From: Triglochin maritima
Taxonomy: Eukaryota > Streptophyta > Magnoliopsida > Alismatales > Juncaginaceae
NCBI GenBank assembly: GCA_963682175.1
Contig: OY821787.1
Location: forward strand, 26,638,501-26,702,500
DNA: 64,000 bases
Direction of reading: 5' to 3'
Position numbers and translations under genes: made by a program. The notes under the pieces are model-generated. The model saw nothing but the letters and a program-made list of their open reading frames with translations. It was not told the DNA's origin and ran no database searches. This document shows, in pieces, positions 23,636-35,299 of this stretch. Each line of letters opens with the position of its first letter. The stretch's first letter is position 1.

Positions 23636-25753
23636 TGTAGGATTTCACGTTTAATTGTACATATTTATTTTCGAAATTTTTGCACAATAAGGATTAATTT
23701 ACAATTTTTCTATGATTTATTTCATGCATGCATCAATTTGTTTCAATAACTTTATTAAAACAAATATGGGCTCCAAAATTCATACCTAGAAATTCTCTAA
23801 AACTTCTTGAAGATTCGGAGATGCTGAAGAAGACGATCGTCGCTTCCCGTTGCGCCGGATGCCTCCGAGTGTTCACCGAAACCCTAAATAAGGTTGGAGA
23901 GAAAGGAGCTAGCCAATCAATCTCCAAACAAGCTTAGAATCTAGCTACAAACCCCTTCCTTAGCCTCTGAGATTTCTCCTTCCAAAGACTTACAAATTAA
24001 GAGAATTTTCGTGGGTTTTAGTAGTGAATTAGGAGAGAAAATAATTTCTGAATTGTGTTACCCAATTAGGGAGAATAAGGACCTATTTATAGGTTCCAAT
24101 CTTACTCTTAATCATGACTATTCTTAAGCCACGGTTTTATGACAATTTCTCTCACAAACTAATTCCATAATGTATTATATGCACCCACAAAACGTTTAAC
24201 CAAATTTGGAGCTAATCCAACCATCGATCAAATTAATCTCTTAATAATCAAAGGCAGAAAATCGACCGATGTTCGGTTTACCGAGTCCCACTCGGTTAAC
24301 CGAATTTGTCACGATCGTTTAACCGAGTACGTGACGGATGACCAAATCTTAAGGAGAAAATTTCTCCTTAACCGATCGGACCCATTCACGTCTAAAACCG
24401 AGTGCTATTCGGTTAACCGAAAATATCGAAACTTGACATTGTTCGGTCGACCGTTTCTGGTTCGGTACACCGTACCAAAGATCCAGGCACTTTGGTCAAG
24501 TTCGGTCAATCAATCACGACTATCCGTTCCACGTTCGGTTGACCGATCCACAGATCCTTCGGTCGACCGAACCATAACAGATTACCGAACTTCTACCCGA
24601 TTTTGCCTTTTTCAAATTTTGGATTTATTTCCAACAAAATTTGAACTCAAGGAGGTTTTAGCAAATTCACAACTTATGCAATATATTATCCTATGCAACA
24701 ATAAATTATTGCACCCCATAATATATGCATCTCATATGAATTTATCATGATTCTAATTATGTTTATATACAACATAATTGATTTTACTTGTTCACCACAT
24801 GTGTCATATTTTCTATAAGAAACCCGACACATCATATGAACCAAAAATCAAGCTTCTTGTTTCACGGTTTTTGCGGTGTGACCTATGGGAGGATCTAAAC
24901 TAAGTTGGTAGTGATATTAAGAGCTTAATATCACAAGCTATAAGCGGTATCTAGCTACACATTATAGCTCCCAATTAGTTACATGTCTTAATTCCACTCG
25001 AACCAAAACCCGATCCATTTAGTGATGGAGTGCACCACTTGTGTCCGTGCCTTGCCTCATGATATTAAGAATACACACAAAGTAGTATTGTGTCATCTTT
25101 GTCTTAGTATTCATTTCTTGATCTCTTTAAGCTAGTTACAAATATGTGACTTAACTCAAATCACATTTTGCACATTATAACTTTGCTTTATCAAGGGGCC
25201 CACTAATATCATCACTCAATTAAGAGGGGCAATGATAGTCTTTTGACTAACTATCTTCTCCAACAAAAGTTGTACTTAACCAACCAATGCCTTTACACTA
25301 CACTTATCGATAGTTCAAGACACTGATCTAATTAAGTATTCCTTAAGTGATTAGATATAAGTCTCATATCAAAGGACCAAAGACACAGTAAAATATTAAT
25401 GACACAGAAACACATTTCTATAATATTTTACTTATTAGGTCTATTCAGTATACAAAAGTAATATTTTCCTCTTTTGCATACCCGTGTTGTCACTCACTTG
25501 TAGAGCTACAATGATCTATGACCAACACGACAATCTTAACCCGGTAATTAATGTTCCATGTTAATTACCATGATTGCGAATATCTTTTGTTTTATGTAAA
25601 CCAATATCTTTTAGAGCTCTACGGTTAAGGACCAAGAGCCTCTTCCTTAACACTTCTAAAAGACGAATAACATAAACAAGGAACAAAATGATTTCTCATT
25701 CAATTCATAATAATTGACATTTAAACGTAAACTGTTAGAACACATTCCCTTCA
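23636..25753 (-). repeat. Minus-strand Copia element, 3' LTR
   Basis: The promoter-type features read on the minus strand: palindrome array at about 24274-24596 (for example CGGTTAACCG 24293-24302 and 24410-24419, CGGTCGACCG 24444-24453 and 24560-24569), then a TATA box as CTATTTATAG on + near 24083-24092. By hand count about 27 differences separate it from the other LTR. The adjoining 25754-25766 gives the purine-rich AGTGGGAGAT on the minus strand, the likely polypurine tract. Confidence 0.94.
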
Positions 25754-25837
25754 ATCTCCCACTTGTTATTAAAGTTTTCTTTCTTATACATACTCAATGC
25801 ATAAAACAATAATAACTAGGGTAAACCCCATTACATA

Positions 25838-26673
25838 TCAATCATCAAGCCAATCTACATGGTTCCTCAATCCCATGGACTCGAAATGCATTTCGCCCTT
25901 GGCTTGGGATAAGGGTTTTGTGAATGGATCAGCTGTGTTGCTGTTGGTGTCCACCCATAAAAGATTTATTTTGCCTTCGTCGATGAGGTCACGCGTCACG
26001 AAGTACTTACGATCCATGTACTTCACTTTGTGGTGTGATTTGGGATCCTTCATTTGCGAGATAGATGCACTATTGTCGCAAAATAGCTCTATTGGTCCCT
26101 CGCTCGAGGGAACTACTCCAAGCTCTTCAAGGAACTTCTTAATCCACACTCCTTCCTTGCTCGCTTCAGCGACAGCCATTACTTCGAAAGCAGTGGTTGA
26201 GTTGGCTGTAGTGCTTTGCTTCCAACTACGCCAACTCACAGCTCCACCATTCAGAAGAAAGACGTATCCTGATTGCGACCTTCTATCGTCTGGATCACTC
26301 ATGAAACTCGCATCCGAGTAACCTTCAACTATCAATTCCCTTTGTCCTCCATAAACAAGAATCTTATCCTTAGTCCGGTTAAGGTACTTCAGGATATTCT
26401 TGACAGCAGTCCAATGCTCAGGACCTGCGTTGGATTGGTGACGACTTGTCACGCTTAGAGCATACGAGACATCGGGTCTTGTGCAAGTCATCGCGTACAT
26501 GATCGACCCAATTGCCGAAGCATAAGGGACATCGTTCATGTACTCTAAGTCCTTACGTGATTGAGCACGTTGAGACTTCTTGAGTTGCACACCCATACTC
26601 ATTGGCACACTGCCCTTTTTGGAGTTGTTCATCTTGAACCTTTCCAAGACCTTGTCAATGTATGTACGTTGAC
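25838..26673 (-). pseudogene. pol: Minus-strand Copia RNase H and end of reverse transcriptase
   Basis: This is the C-terminal piece of the Copia polyprotein, cut from its upstream part by the gag-pro element. It begins RTYIDKVLERFKMNNS, the end of the reverse transcriptase region, passes IGSIMYAMTCTRPDVSYAL, and contains the RNase H motifs EGYSDASFMSDPDDRRSQSG and LFCDNSASISQ. It ends in TADPFTKPLSQ and a stop at 25838. The frame runs into the upstream part (LSQ at 35300) through one copy of the insertion's ttgac/gtcaa duplication. Confidence 0.92.
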
Positions 26674-28084
26674 TGATTGACATCATTTCATGCTCATATT
26701 AGTATCTTATATCCATTATCTTTCACCTAAACAATGCTATGTTACGAGTTTTATGTTTAGTTTTCAGGAATAATTAGGTTTGAAGAGATGAAGCATAAAA
26801 GGACCCAAAAGCTGGGAAAAAGGACTGGATTGTGAGATCTGGGGACCAAGACGCAAGGGAGAAGGACCTGATCGTAAGACAGAGGGACCTAAGAGTAAAA
26901 CAGAATACTTCACACCATCATGGGGAGTATTTTAGCAATTGGATTCGGGTCGGAGCTCCAACAAACGAAGTCGATGCATCAAAGACCACCAAAAGCACAA
27001 AGAAAAGCCCAGAAGAACACTCAACTGGATCCGGACATTTTGGACCGCCAATTGGCGGTCTGGAACCGCCAATTGGCGGTCTGGATTAGTCCAGATCCGC
27101 CAAGATTTCTCCTGGACTTGTATTAATGTTCGTTTAGGCTATTTTTGGTGTTGGTTTAGTCCCACATCGGGGGATTGTCCCGGATTAGCTTTTTCCATGC
27201 CTATATATAGAACTCTTCACCTCCTTTTGTAATCACTCCATATTTTAAGTGGCTATTCTTCCTACTAGAAGTGAGGCCTTGAAGCACACACTAAAGTAGG
27301 AGGATGCTACTTTTAATGTGAGTCATTTTATCAATAAAGTTTTATGTTTCTTTCATTGTTTGTTTATGCTTCTTTTATTGTTTGTGCATGTTTTAGTTTA
27401 ATCGTCTTTTATTTCTAGCTTAGTTTTAATATGCTTTCTTTGCTTAGTTTAATAATTAGTGTAATGTTTAGTGAGTAGTTCCATCCCCTTTGGGGGTGGA
27501 GTAGATGTACATACAAGCATTAGAGAATGGGATGAATGCTTTATTTTTGATGTGTTGATTAAACATGAATGTATGCTTGCTTGTCTAGGATAGAATTTAT
27601 AACTTGATGAGTTTTGCCAAAATGATTAGACACCTATCATGCTTGTTTAGGTTCTGAAATAAACAACTTGCATATGTAAATGTTAATCAACTAAGTTGGT
27701 GAATAGATTGATAGGTTTTGCCACACATTTAGACACTTCCTATGCTTGATAAACACCACCTTCATGTGCTTAAAGAATGTATTCTACACCCACCTCTTTG
27801 AATGTGTGCATTCACTCCACCCCTTAGCGGTTTTCCATTCCTGAAATTCCAGCATTCTTGTTTTGTTCTTAACTTAGTTCTTATTTCATCGTTTGTTTGC
27901 TTCTTTCACATTTCATACTTCTTAGAGTAGTGTAGTGTAGGTTAGCGTAACCAACTCTCTTCTCCATTATTTTCGCCACTTGATTTCGTGCAAACAAGAG
28001 GCTGCTCACCTCCCTGAGGATGACCCGTACTTGCCACCGCTTCATCGCGGCCGTGCACTTGCGGTTTAAATAAAACGTTCAACA
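26674..28084 (+). repeat. gag-pro element 5' LTR with duplicated palindrome
   Basis: It contains two tandem copies of a palindrome, GACCGCCAATTGGCGGTC at 27043-27060 and a second at 27064-27080. The 3' LTR has one copy, which accounts for the 20-bp length difference together with a 1-bp indel. A TATA box (TATATATAG, 27202-27210) follows about 120 bp later. About 28-30 substitutions separate the two LTRs by hand count, near 2 per cent. Confidence 0.95.
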
Positions 28085-29303
28085 AGTTTTTGGTGCCGTT
28101 GCCGGGGAGGTGCCAGTCCAGACTCTTGTTTGGACGATTCGAGTGGATTTAATTTTTGTTTTGTAGTTTTGCTTTGTTTCAGGAGACTTAGAGTCGTCAG
28201 GAGGAACACCTGGAGAAGTTTTGAAGCAAGCTGGGCACTGTAGACCGCCAATCAGCGGCCTGAGACCGCCAATTGGCGGTCTGGTAAGTTCAGCTCACTC
28301 TCTTATTTCTTTGGTCGGTTTACATTATCTGATATAGTGGTTTGGGATGTGATTTGGCATGTTTTGACTTATAGTTTGTTCCCAGATCAATAATCAAACC
28401 TCCTTTAAGCAACTTGGACCCTAAAACTCAAAGCAAAAGATTAGGCATTCTTTTTGTTTAGGCCATGCATCATGTATGTGACTTAGGCACTTAGATTGTC
28501 TTTTATCTTCGCTTTATTTTCTGTTGCTGAGAGCTGGCGTGAGGTATGCACCTTCTACTCTCATTCATGCATGTCGTATGAACATCCATTAGTTAGTAGG
28601 AAGTGCATTGCAACAAGTGTTTGTTGAGCGTTGTTTGGAGTGTTGATTGCTAGATTTAGGACTCCAAAACGCTACTAAGGAGGGGCTGTCCCGTAAAAGA
28701 TAAGGTGGGGGATTTCATCACCCTTTCCTTCACCCCAAAAACCACACTAATCAAGAGCCTAATTTTAAAATCAAGTAGACATTGGCCCTAAGGATCTTGG
28801 ACGCATTAGGAGAGTGATCCGGTCCCGACCGTCATGACCTGATCGGCGTTGCCCACTTTGTCGATAGTAGGAGAGACGAGATCCCCAGATCTTGGCTCAC
28901 TTGCTGGGCTTTGTGGTCCTCGTTGTAGGGAGGTGAGGCGTGTTGAGGCCGTGTGACCTCGCAGTTAGGCGTCGTCTTGCTGTAAGGACCTATAGCGACC
29001 TTAGGATTGTTTGAGCCTTGTTTGCTTGTGTGCTTCTACCTGTACCCATCCGCCTTAGCTTAAGGATGTCTTCCCTTCTCTCCTGAGTCATTCTTTCTCT
29101 CCTGTGTTCCCTCGTCTTCTCTTCTACGTACATTCTTTATTTGAAAAAAAAAGAAAAAAAAGAGTTGTGGTTTGTGTGTGCACCTTTGTGCATGCTTTCG
29201 TGGACACGAGAGTGGTCGTTTGACGAGGAGCGTTGTCAATCCGGCTTCGGTCATCGATTTCTCGACACCTTCCTCCTCTCGTGTCGCACGTAGTTTGGGT
29301 CCA
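28085..29303 (+). other. gag-pro element leader: primer site and two more palindromes
   Basis: The primer site (28091-28108) is followed by AGACCGCCAATCAGCGGCCT at 28242-28261 and AGACCGCCAATTGGCGGTCT at 28263-28282, the same palindrome family as in the LTR and again as a tandem pair. The remaining leader of about 1 kb is non-coding, with a CT-rich stretch and an A8-rich run near 29143-29161. Confidence 0.85.
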
Positions 29304-30677
29304 ATGGCTGCTAATTTCCGTGAGGAGGAGCAGTTGTTGGACCCACCTATTCAACCTGTGCTTCCAGTTGTCGTTCCCATACCTCTTCGTGATCGATGCT
29401 ACCCGAGTCGTACAGCTCTACCCTCATGCATCGTATTACCAGAGGCTAATGGGAACCATTTTGAGGTTAAGCCTCAATTCATTTCCATGCTCCCTCATTT
29501 CACTGGGAAATGTGACCCTTATATCTTTCTCAGGGAATTTGAGGAGGTTTGTGCTATGTTCAAGCTGCAACAACTTAGCACAGACTCCATCCATCTTAGG
29601 CTCGTTCCTTTTGTACTAAAGGATGATGCCAGGAAGTGGTTGTACAGCAACCAGGCGAATTCCTTTAGGACTTGGGATGAGTTTCAATCTGCATTCCTCA
29701 AGAAGTACTTTCCTAATCATCGGACTCAAAAATTGAGGAACGAAATCAATTCGTTCTATCAACATGAGACCGAACCATTTCATGCATATCTTGAGAGGTT
29801 CAAAGAGCTACTATCCTCGTGCCCTCACCATGGCATTGAGTTGTGGCGTCTTTGTCAGATTGTGTATGAGGGTCTTCACATCCCGTCCAGAACGCTCCTT
29901 GAGTCCATGTGTCAAGGAGAGTTCTTGGGAAAGGATGAAAGGGAGGCATGGGCCTTCCTAGAAGACCTCGCTGAGAAAACCATGCAATGGGAGAGTGTGA
30001 GGGAGCCACCTGCATCATCTAGTATAGGAGCGAGGATCGCGAATGCAAACTCAACTAGATCGGGTTCCACATTTGCTATCGATACCACTACGGCCACCGA
30101 GGCACGCATGGCGGCCTTAATGCGCCGTATGGATTCGATTGAGCTCCAAAACCAACAAAGTGCACCTCACATGTCCACATCTGGTCCAGTTCACTGTCAT
30201 TCATGTGGTAGGATAGGTCATGTAGAAAGCGAGTGTGAGTCCATTCCTCTTGAGATGGAGCGTGTCAACGCCGTCTATGATAGAGCCAGGAATGACCCAT
30301 ACTCATCATCTTATAATCCTGGATGGAGGAACCACCCCAATTTTTCATGGAACCAAACTAATGCCCCGGGTGGTCCTTCAAACTCCTCTAGACCACCTTA
30401 CCAATCACACCAACCTCCCATGCATGCACATTCCTATCAGCCACCCCAAGCGCAAACCACCTATCCATCGGGTTTCCCAAATTCCAATAATATGGAAACC
30501 CGATTCAATTCGCTTGAGACCTTGACTCGTGGACTTGAAAACTCAATGAAATTTTTTATGTCTACCACAAGTCAAGTTCTCACTTCAAATCAGCAGGCCA
30601 TGAAATCTCTAGAGCTTCAGATGGGCCAATTGGCTCAGTCTGTACATGAGAGAGAGAGAGAGACGGTCATTTCCTAG
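29304..30677 (+). CDS. gag: Gag polyprotein of the gag-pro element
   Basis: The start is placed at MAANFREEEQLL (29304), since the open frame from 29172 begins with a non-family leader. The protein of about 457 residues contains an Athila/Tat-like retrotransposon gag domain: FEVKPQFISMLPHFTGKCDP, then LRLVPFVLKDDARKWLY, FLKKYFPNHRT and SSCPHHGIELW. A CCHC knuckle (CHSCGRIGHVESEC) lies near 30197-30238, followed by a Pro/Asn/Gln-rich tail. The frame ends in a (GA)n microsatellite at 30647-30665, where it overlaps the protease frame by 32 bp in a different phase. The gag function is packaging of the element's RNA. The domain is free of stops. Confidence 0.9.
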   Translation: MAANFREEEQLLDPPIQPVLPVVVPIPLRDRCYPSRTALPSCIVLPEANGNHFEVKPQFISMLPHFTGKCDPYIFLREFEEVCAMFKLQQLSTDSIHLRLVPFVLKDDARKWLYSNQANSFRTWDEFQSAFLKKYFPNHRTQKLRNEINSFYQHETEPFHAYLERFKELLSSCPHHGIELWRLCQIVYEGLHIPSRTLLESMCQGEFLGKDEREAWAFLEDLAEKTMQWESVREPPASSSIGARIANANSTRSGSTFAIDTTTATEARMAALMRRMDSIELQNQQSAPHMSTSGPVHCHSCGRIGHVESECESIPLEMERVNAVYDRARNDPYSSSYNPGWRNHPNFSWNQTNAPGGPSNSSRPPYQSHQPPMHAHSYQPPQAQTTYPSGFPNSNNMETRFNSLETLTRGLENSMKFFMSTTSQVLTSNQQAMKSLELQMGQLAQSVHERERETVIS

Positions 30678-32253
30678 CCGGCCTGAGGCTAACCCCCGCA
30701 TGTACCAACAACAACAAATGCAAAATGAGAATGTGGTACCTCGGGGGAGGCAAGTAAACAATGTGGAGGAACCTATTCACCATGTCAATTCCATTGTGAC
30801 CTTAAGGAATGGAAAACAGGTTGACAATCACATTTCCTTGCCACACCCACCACCATCTATGCAGCCCCTCAGTGGGAATGGTGGTGAAGAAGAAGCTGAG
30901 GGTGAGGGTAATACACCAAGGCTTCCTTCTCAGGCACCGCAGAAAACCTACCTGCCAAAAGCTCCTTATCCAAGTAGGTTAACCAAAAAACAGAGTGACA
31001 ACATGGACAAGATATTAGAGGTATTTAAGCAAGTGAAGGTTAACATCCCCTTGTTGGATGTCATCCAACAAATACCTCAATATGCCAAAGTGTTGAAGGA
31101 TCTCTGCACAACCAAGAGGAAGACCAATGTGCCTAAGAAAGCATTCTTGGCTGCAAATATCAGCTCACTTTTGTCCAATCCCACCTACACAAAATACAAG
31201 GACCCTGGGTGTCCTACTATTCAGTGTACGATAGGGGACACTAGACTGAGCAATGTTTTGCTTGATTTAGGATCGGCGGTCAACCTCCTCCCATTCTCTG
31301 TTTATCAACAGTTGAACTTGGGAGAATTGAAACCAACTAAGATCACCCTCCAATTGGTGGATAGATCCATTCGTATTCCCATGGGGATTATCGAGGATGT
31401 GCTTATCAAAGTTGGAGATTTTATATTTCCAGTCGATTTTGTTGTCCTCGATACCAATCCTTTTTCGAACACCCACTCTCAAATACCTTTGATTTTGGGT
31501 AGACCATTTCTGGCAACCTGCAATGCCTTGATTAATTGTAGAAATGGTCTCATGAAGCTCTCATTTGGTAACATGAGTGCCGAGTTTCATGTGTTCAACT
31601 CTGGTAAGCAACAGGAACCCATGGATGAACCTTTAAATCTAAATCTCATCCGCCAATTGGAGAAAGCACCACAAAATCAACGAACACCCCTAACCACAAT
31701 GCAACCCATTGAGAATGTTCGTGGGCCCAGCGAAGACTCATTGCCTGTCTTTGCAATGCAACAGAGTGCGCTGGCCTCGAACATGAATGTCCAAAGGGAG
31801 TGTTCGTTGCATGATTCAGTTGAGAGTACTAGTGAGAGTGAGACACCTCATCATATGCCTATACCAGAAGGTGTCTCTACCTCATGTCCCATGGCCATTG
31901 AGCCATTTGATCTTCATATCGACTCCAACAAGGACCCACCTATGACCGAGCTTATGCTTGATGATCTAAATGATGGTGGGAGGTCCTTGTTGGATGACTT
32001 GGGGAGAAGCCCCATTCTTAATGATGCATGTCTGCTGCATCCATCGAATGAGCCTGAGGAACTCATTCCGATGCACCCGCCTATTGGTTGGAGGGTTTTC
32101 TTCGATGAGCAATTAAACCCTAGCGAGGCAACACAACTTCATTCTTTGTTGCCCACACCCAACCAACATCATGAGGGGTTCGAGCCTTTCAGCTTTGACC
32201 TTTCACCTCTCGTGACACCTCAGAGTACCAGTGGAGTTTGCCCATCTCGGTAA
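30646..32253 (+). CDS. Aspartic protease (retropepsin) ORF of the gag-pro element
   Basis: An open frame of 535 codons; its first residues (MRERERRSFPSRPE) overlap the end of gag at a GA-repeat. Probably it is a continuation of gag, reached by frameshift or separated by microsatellite slippage. Landmarks are VNSIVTLRNGKQVDNHISLP (a gag-pro linker common in this lineage), KAPYPSRLTKKQ, and the retropepsin core from CTIGDTRLSN to LILGRPFLATC, with the catalytic Asp in LLDLGSAVNLLP (residue 207). The C-terminal 200 residues are acidic and lack any reverse transcriptase. The frame ends at 32253 with nothing of pol behind it. Confidence 0.88.
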   Translation: MRERERRSFPSRPEANPRMYQQQQMQNENVVPRGRQVNNVEEPIHHVNSIVTLRNGKQVDNHISLPHPPPSMQPLSGNGGEEEAEGEGNTPRLPSQAPQKTYLPKAPYPSRLTKKQSDNMDKILEVFKQVKVNIPLLDVIQQIPQYAKVLKDLCTTKRKTNVPKKAFLAANISSLLSNPTYTKYKDPGCPTIQCTIGDTRLSNVLLDLGSAVNLLPFSVYQQLNLGELKPTKITLQLVDRSIRIPMGIIEDVLIKVGDFIFPVDFVVLDTNPFSNTHSQIPLILGRPFLATCNALINCRNGLMKLSFGNMSAEFHVFNSGKQQEPMDEPLNLNLIRQLEKAPQNQRTPLTTMQPIENVRGPSEDSLPVFAMQQSALASNMNVQRECSLHDSVESTSESETPHHMPIPEGVSTSCPMAIEPFDLHIDSNKDPPMTELMLDDLNDGGRSLLDDLGRSPILNDACLLHPSNEPEELIPMHPPIGWRVFFDEQLNPSEATQLHSLLPTPNQHHEGFEPFSFDLSPLVTPQSTSGVCPSR

Positions 32254-33903
32254 GTCTCTGGTCCTCATGACTTGATGTTCTCATTTGATGTTCCTTGACC
32301 AAATGATTATGAGAATATCTTGGTTGATGTATATATCTTGTCAAAAAACAAAAAATAAAAACAAAAACAAAAACAAAAAAAAGTGTGTAATAAAAGACTC
32401 TTTCAGTGAGCATCGATTGTTGTGGGCCCCAACCCTTGTGTACTTGGGCCCCAATTTCTTCACGTATTTATCTCCTTTCTTCAGCTTCTCACAGGTTTTG
32501 AGGGAATTTGGGTTTGTGTCCATCAACATGACCCCGAACGTCCCTTTGTACTTCATGTTGGTGAGATCGTTCCTTTTTCATGCATGTATCCATGTAGTAT
32601 ATTGTTCACATTCATTGAGGACAATGCATGAAGTAGGTGTGGGGGGGGTGTTTTACGTGTGTACATATTCGAGTCTTTTTCCTTTGGTTTTCTTTTCTTT
32701 TGTGTGTACTGCTAGGGTCATGTTAGTGTGCCGCATTTAACATTGATATATCTGCTTGCCATGATCCTTGGGTGACTTGTCTTCTTTTGCTTGCCGAGTA
32801 CTTTAAAATTTTCACATTTCTTTCAAAATCTTCATGTGTTTGCGAAAGAAAATGTTTTGTGGGTTTTGCGTGTGTTTAGCATGTGCAAAACCGTTGAGAG
32901 GCAAAGTAAAAAGAAAGCTCCCAAAATTGTCTTGAACTTGATGCATTAAGATTTCTAGTTTACTGGCTTTAGGTCTTATCGAGTCGTTAGGATGCACCCC
33001 GGTTTTCCCTCGGGGGGCGTGTAATCATAGGGTTTCAGCACTCAAACATTTAAAGAAGTCCACCCTGAACCTAGTGAGTCAATAATTCGTGTTTGTGACT
33101 AGAAGGAAGTTTGTCGTGGTCAAGGGCCCTTAATCTCTTTTTGTGAAACTTAAGTGTAGGGCTTTGGTTCCCATGTAGATAAATAAATAAGTGGTGTTCT
33201 CTCTTCTCGCACGGCTCCTATCACTCGGGAAAGTAGGTCTGAGGGGACTTTATGCCTGGTGCTTTCGAGTCATCTGACTTGGGATGCACCGACCGAACTC
33301 CCGTTACACGGGTGGTAGGGATCACCCTATGTGGAGATTTGGGGGAAGGTGTACGTGATAGTGTAAGTCCTCATAGGCAATGATGCACGAAACCTGACCC
33401 TGGGAGAATCAAACACCAACCAATAAAATGCTCTAAAAGAAGAAAAAAAAAGAAAAAAAAGAAGAAAAAGAAATAAACAAAGTCAAATAAGAACCAAAAT
33501 GGATTTTACACATTGTATCACTTTCAGAAGTTAAGGTTGCCCATGTCTTTCACTTAAGTCCTTGACTAACTCTCACGAATAACTCATTAGGCTAGGTGTG
33601 TGGACCGATTACATAGATAGAGTCGACCCGTAGTATTACCGCGTCCCATGATCGACAAAATAAGTCCAACGAGTCGTGTAGCTAGATTGATTAATGCATC
33701 TTGTTCGGATTTTGTGGGTATATCCGCTGAAAACCCTCAGGAGGCAACACTCCTCCTTGGCGACAAGGAGGTTTAACGGCTTGTTGCACGTGCTAAGTGC
33801 AACTGTGATTCCTACGAAAGTGAGTTAGGATTTCTTGTTTTTCGCATGCTTTTCTCTTTCTTTGTTTTGCTCAGGACTAGCAAAAGTTAGGTGTGGGGGT
33901 ATT
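32254..33903 (+). other. gag-pro element 3' non-coding region replacing pol
   Basis: 1.65 kb with no domain recognisable in any frame. It includes an AAAAAC-type A-rich tract (32341-32383), a G9 run at 32640-32648, and A-rich runs near 33437-33475. The polypurine tract lies directly before 33904. Related autonomous elements would carry reverse transcriptase, RNase H and integrase here. Confidence 0.85.
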
Positions 33904-35294
33904 TGATTGACATCATTTCATGCTTATATTTATATCTTATATCCATTATCTTTCACCTAAACAATGCTATGTTACGAGTTTTATGTTTAGTTTTCAGGAA
34001 TAATTAGGTTTGAAGAGATAAAGCATAAAAGGACCCAAAAGTTGGGAAAAAGGACTGGATTGTGAGATCTGGGGACCAAGATGCAAGGGAGAAGGACATG
34101 ATCATAAGACAGAGGGACCTAAGAGTAAAACAGAATACTTCACACCATCATGGGGAGTATTTTAGCAATTGGATTTGGGTCGGAGCTCCAACAAACGAAG
34201 TAGATGCATCAAAGACCACCAAAAGCACAAAGAAAAGCCCAGAAGAACACTAAACTGGATCCGGACATTTTGGACCGCCAATTGGCGGTCTGGATTAGTC
34301 CAGATCCGCCAAGATTTCTCTTGGACTTGTATTAATGTTCGTTTAGGCTATTTTTGATGTTGGTTTAGTCCCACATCGGGGGATTGTCCCGGATTAGCTT
34401 TTTCCATGCCTATAAATAGAACTCTTCACCTCCTTTTGTAATCACTCCATATTTTAAGTGGCTATTCTTCCTACTAGAAGTGAGGCCTTGAAGCACACAC
34501 TAAAGTAGGAGGATGCTACTTTTAATGTGAGTCATTTTATCAATAAAGTTTTGTGTTTCTTTCATTGTTTGTTTATGCTTCTTTTATTGTTTGTGCATGT
34601 TTTAGTTTACTCGTCTTTTATTTCTAGCTTAGTTTTAATATGATTTCTTTGCTTAGTTTAATAATTAGTGTAATATTTAGTGAGTAGTTTCATCCCCTTT
34701 GGGGGGTGGAGTAGATGTACATACATGCATTAGAGAATGGGATGAATGCTTTATTTTTGATGTGTTGATTAAACATGAATGTATGCTTGCTTGTTTAGGA
34801 TAGAATTTATAACTTGATGAGTTTTTCCAAAATGATTAGACACCTCTCATGCTTGTTTAGGTTCTGAAATAAACAACTTGCATATGTAAATGTTAATCAA
34901 CTAAGTTGGTGAATAGATTGATAGGTTTTGCCACACATTTAGACACTTTCTATGCTTGATAAACACCACCTTCATGTGCTTAAAGAATGTATTCTACACC
35001 CACCTCTTTGAATGTGTGCACTCACTCCACCCCTTAGGGGTTTTCCATTCCTGAAATTCCAGCATTCTTGTTTTGTTCTTAGCTTAGTTCTTATTTCATC
35101 GTTTGTTTGCTTCTTTCAAATTTCATACTTCTTAGAGTAGTGTAGTGTAGGTTAGCGTAACCAACTCTCTTCTCCATTATTTTTGCCACTTGATTTCGTG
35201 CAAACAAGAGGCTGCTCACCTCCCTGAGGACGACCCGTACTTGCCACCGCTTCATCGCGGCCGTGCACTTGCGGTTTAAATAAAACGTTCAACA
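33904..35294 (+). repeat. gag-pro element 3' LTR
   Basis: 1,391 bp with a single palindrome (34273-34290) and a TATA box reading TATAAATAG (34411-34419). It is followed by TTGAC and then by the minus-strand Copia reverse transcriptase. Confidence 0.95.
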
Positions 35295-35299
35295 TTGAC

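Larger units (their letters stand above)
26674..35294 (+). mobile_element. LTR retrotransposon encoding only gag and protease (non-autonomous)
   Basis: LTRs at 26674-28084 (1,411 bp) and 33904-35294 (1,391 bp) start TGATTGACATC and end ACGTTCAACA. The target duplication TTGAC lies at 26669-26673 and 35295-35299. The primer site at 28091-28108 reads TGGTGCCGTTGCCGGGGA, one change from the complement of the tRNA-Asp 3' end used by Athila/Tat-type elements. The polypurine tract AGGTGTGGGGGT precedes the 3' LTR. The 5.8 kb interior has gag (29304-30677) and aspartic protease (to 32253), then 1.65 kb without any reverse transcriptase, RNase H or integrase. Movement would need enzymes in trans. It is the innermost element of the nest. 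Confidence 0.95.

Noticed and set aside
32254..33903. A hidden or highly decayed pol in the gag-pro element
   Set aside because: None of the six frames shows a YxDD, RNase H or integrase motif, even with frameshifts allowed; the region is simple and A/T- or purine-rich.
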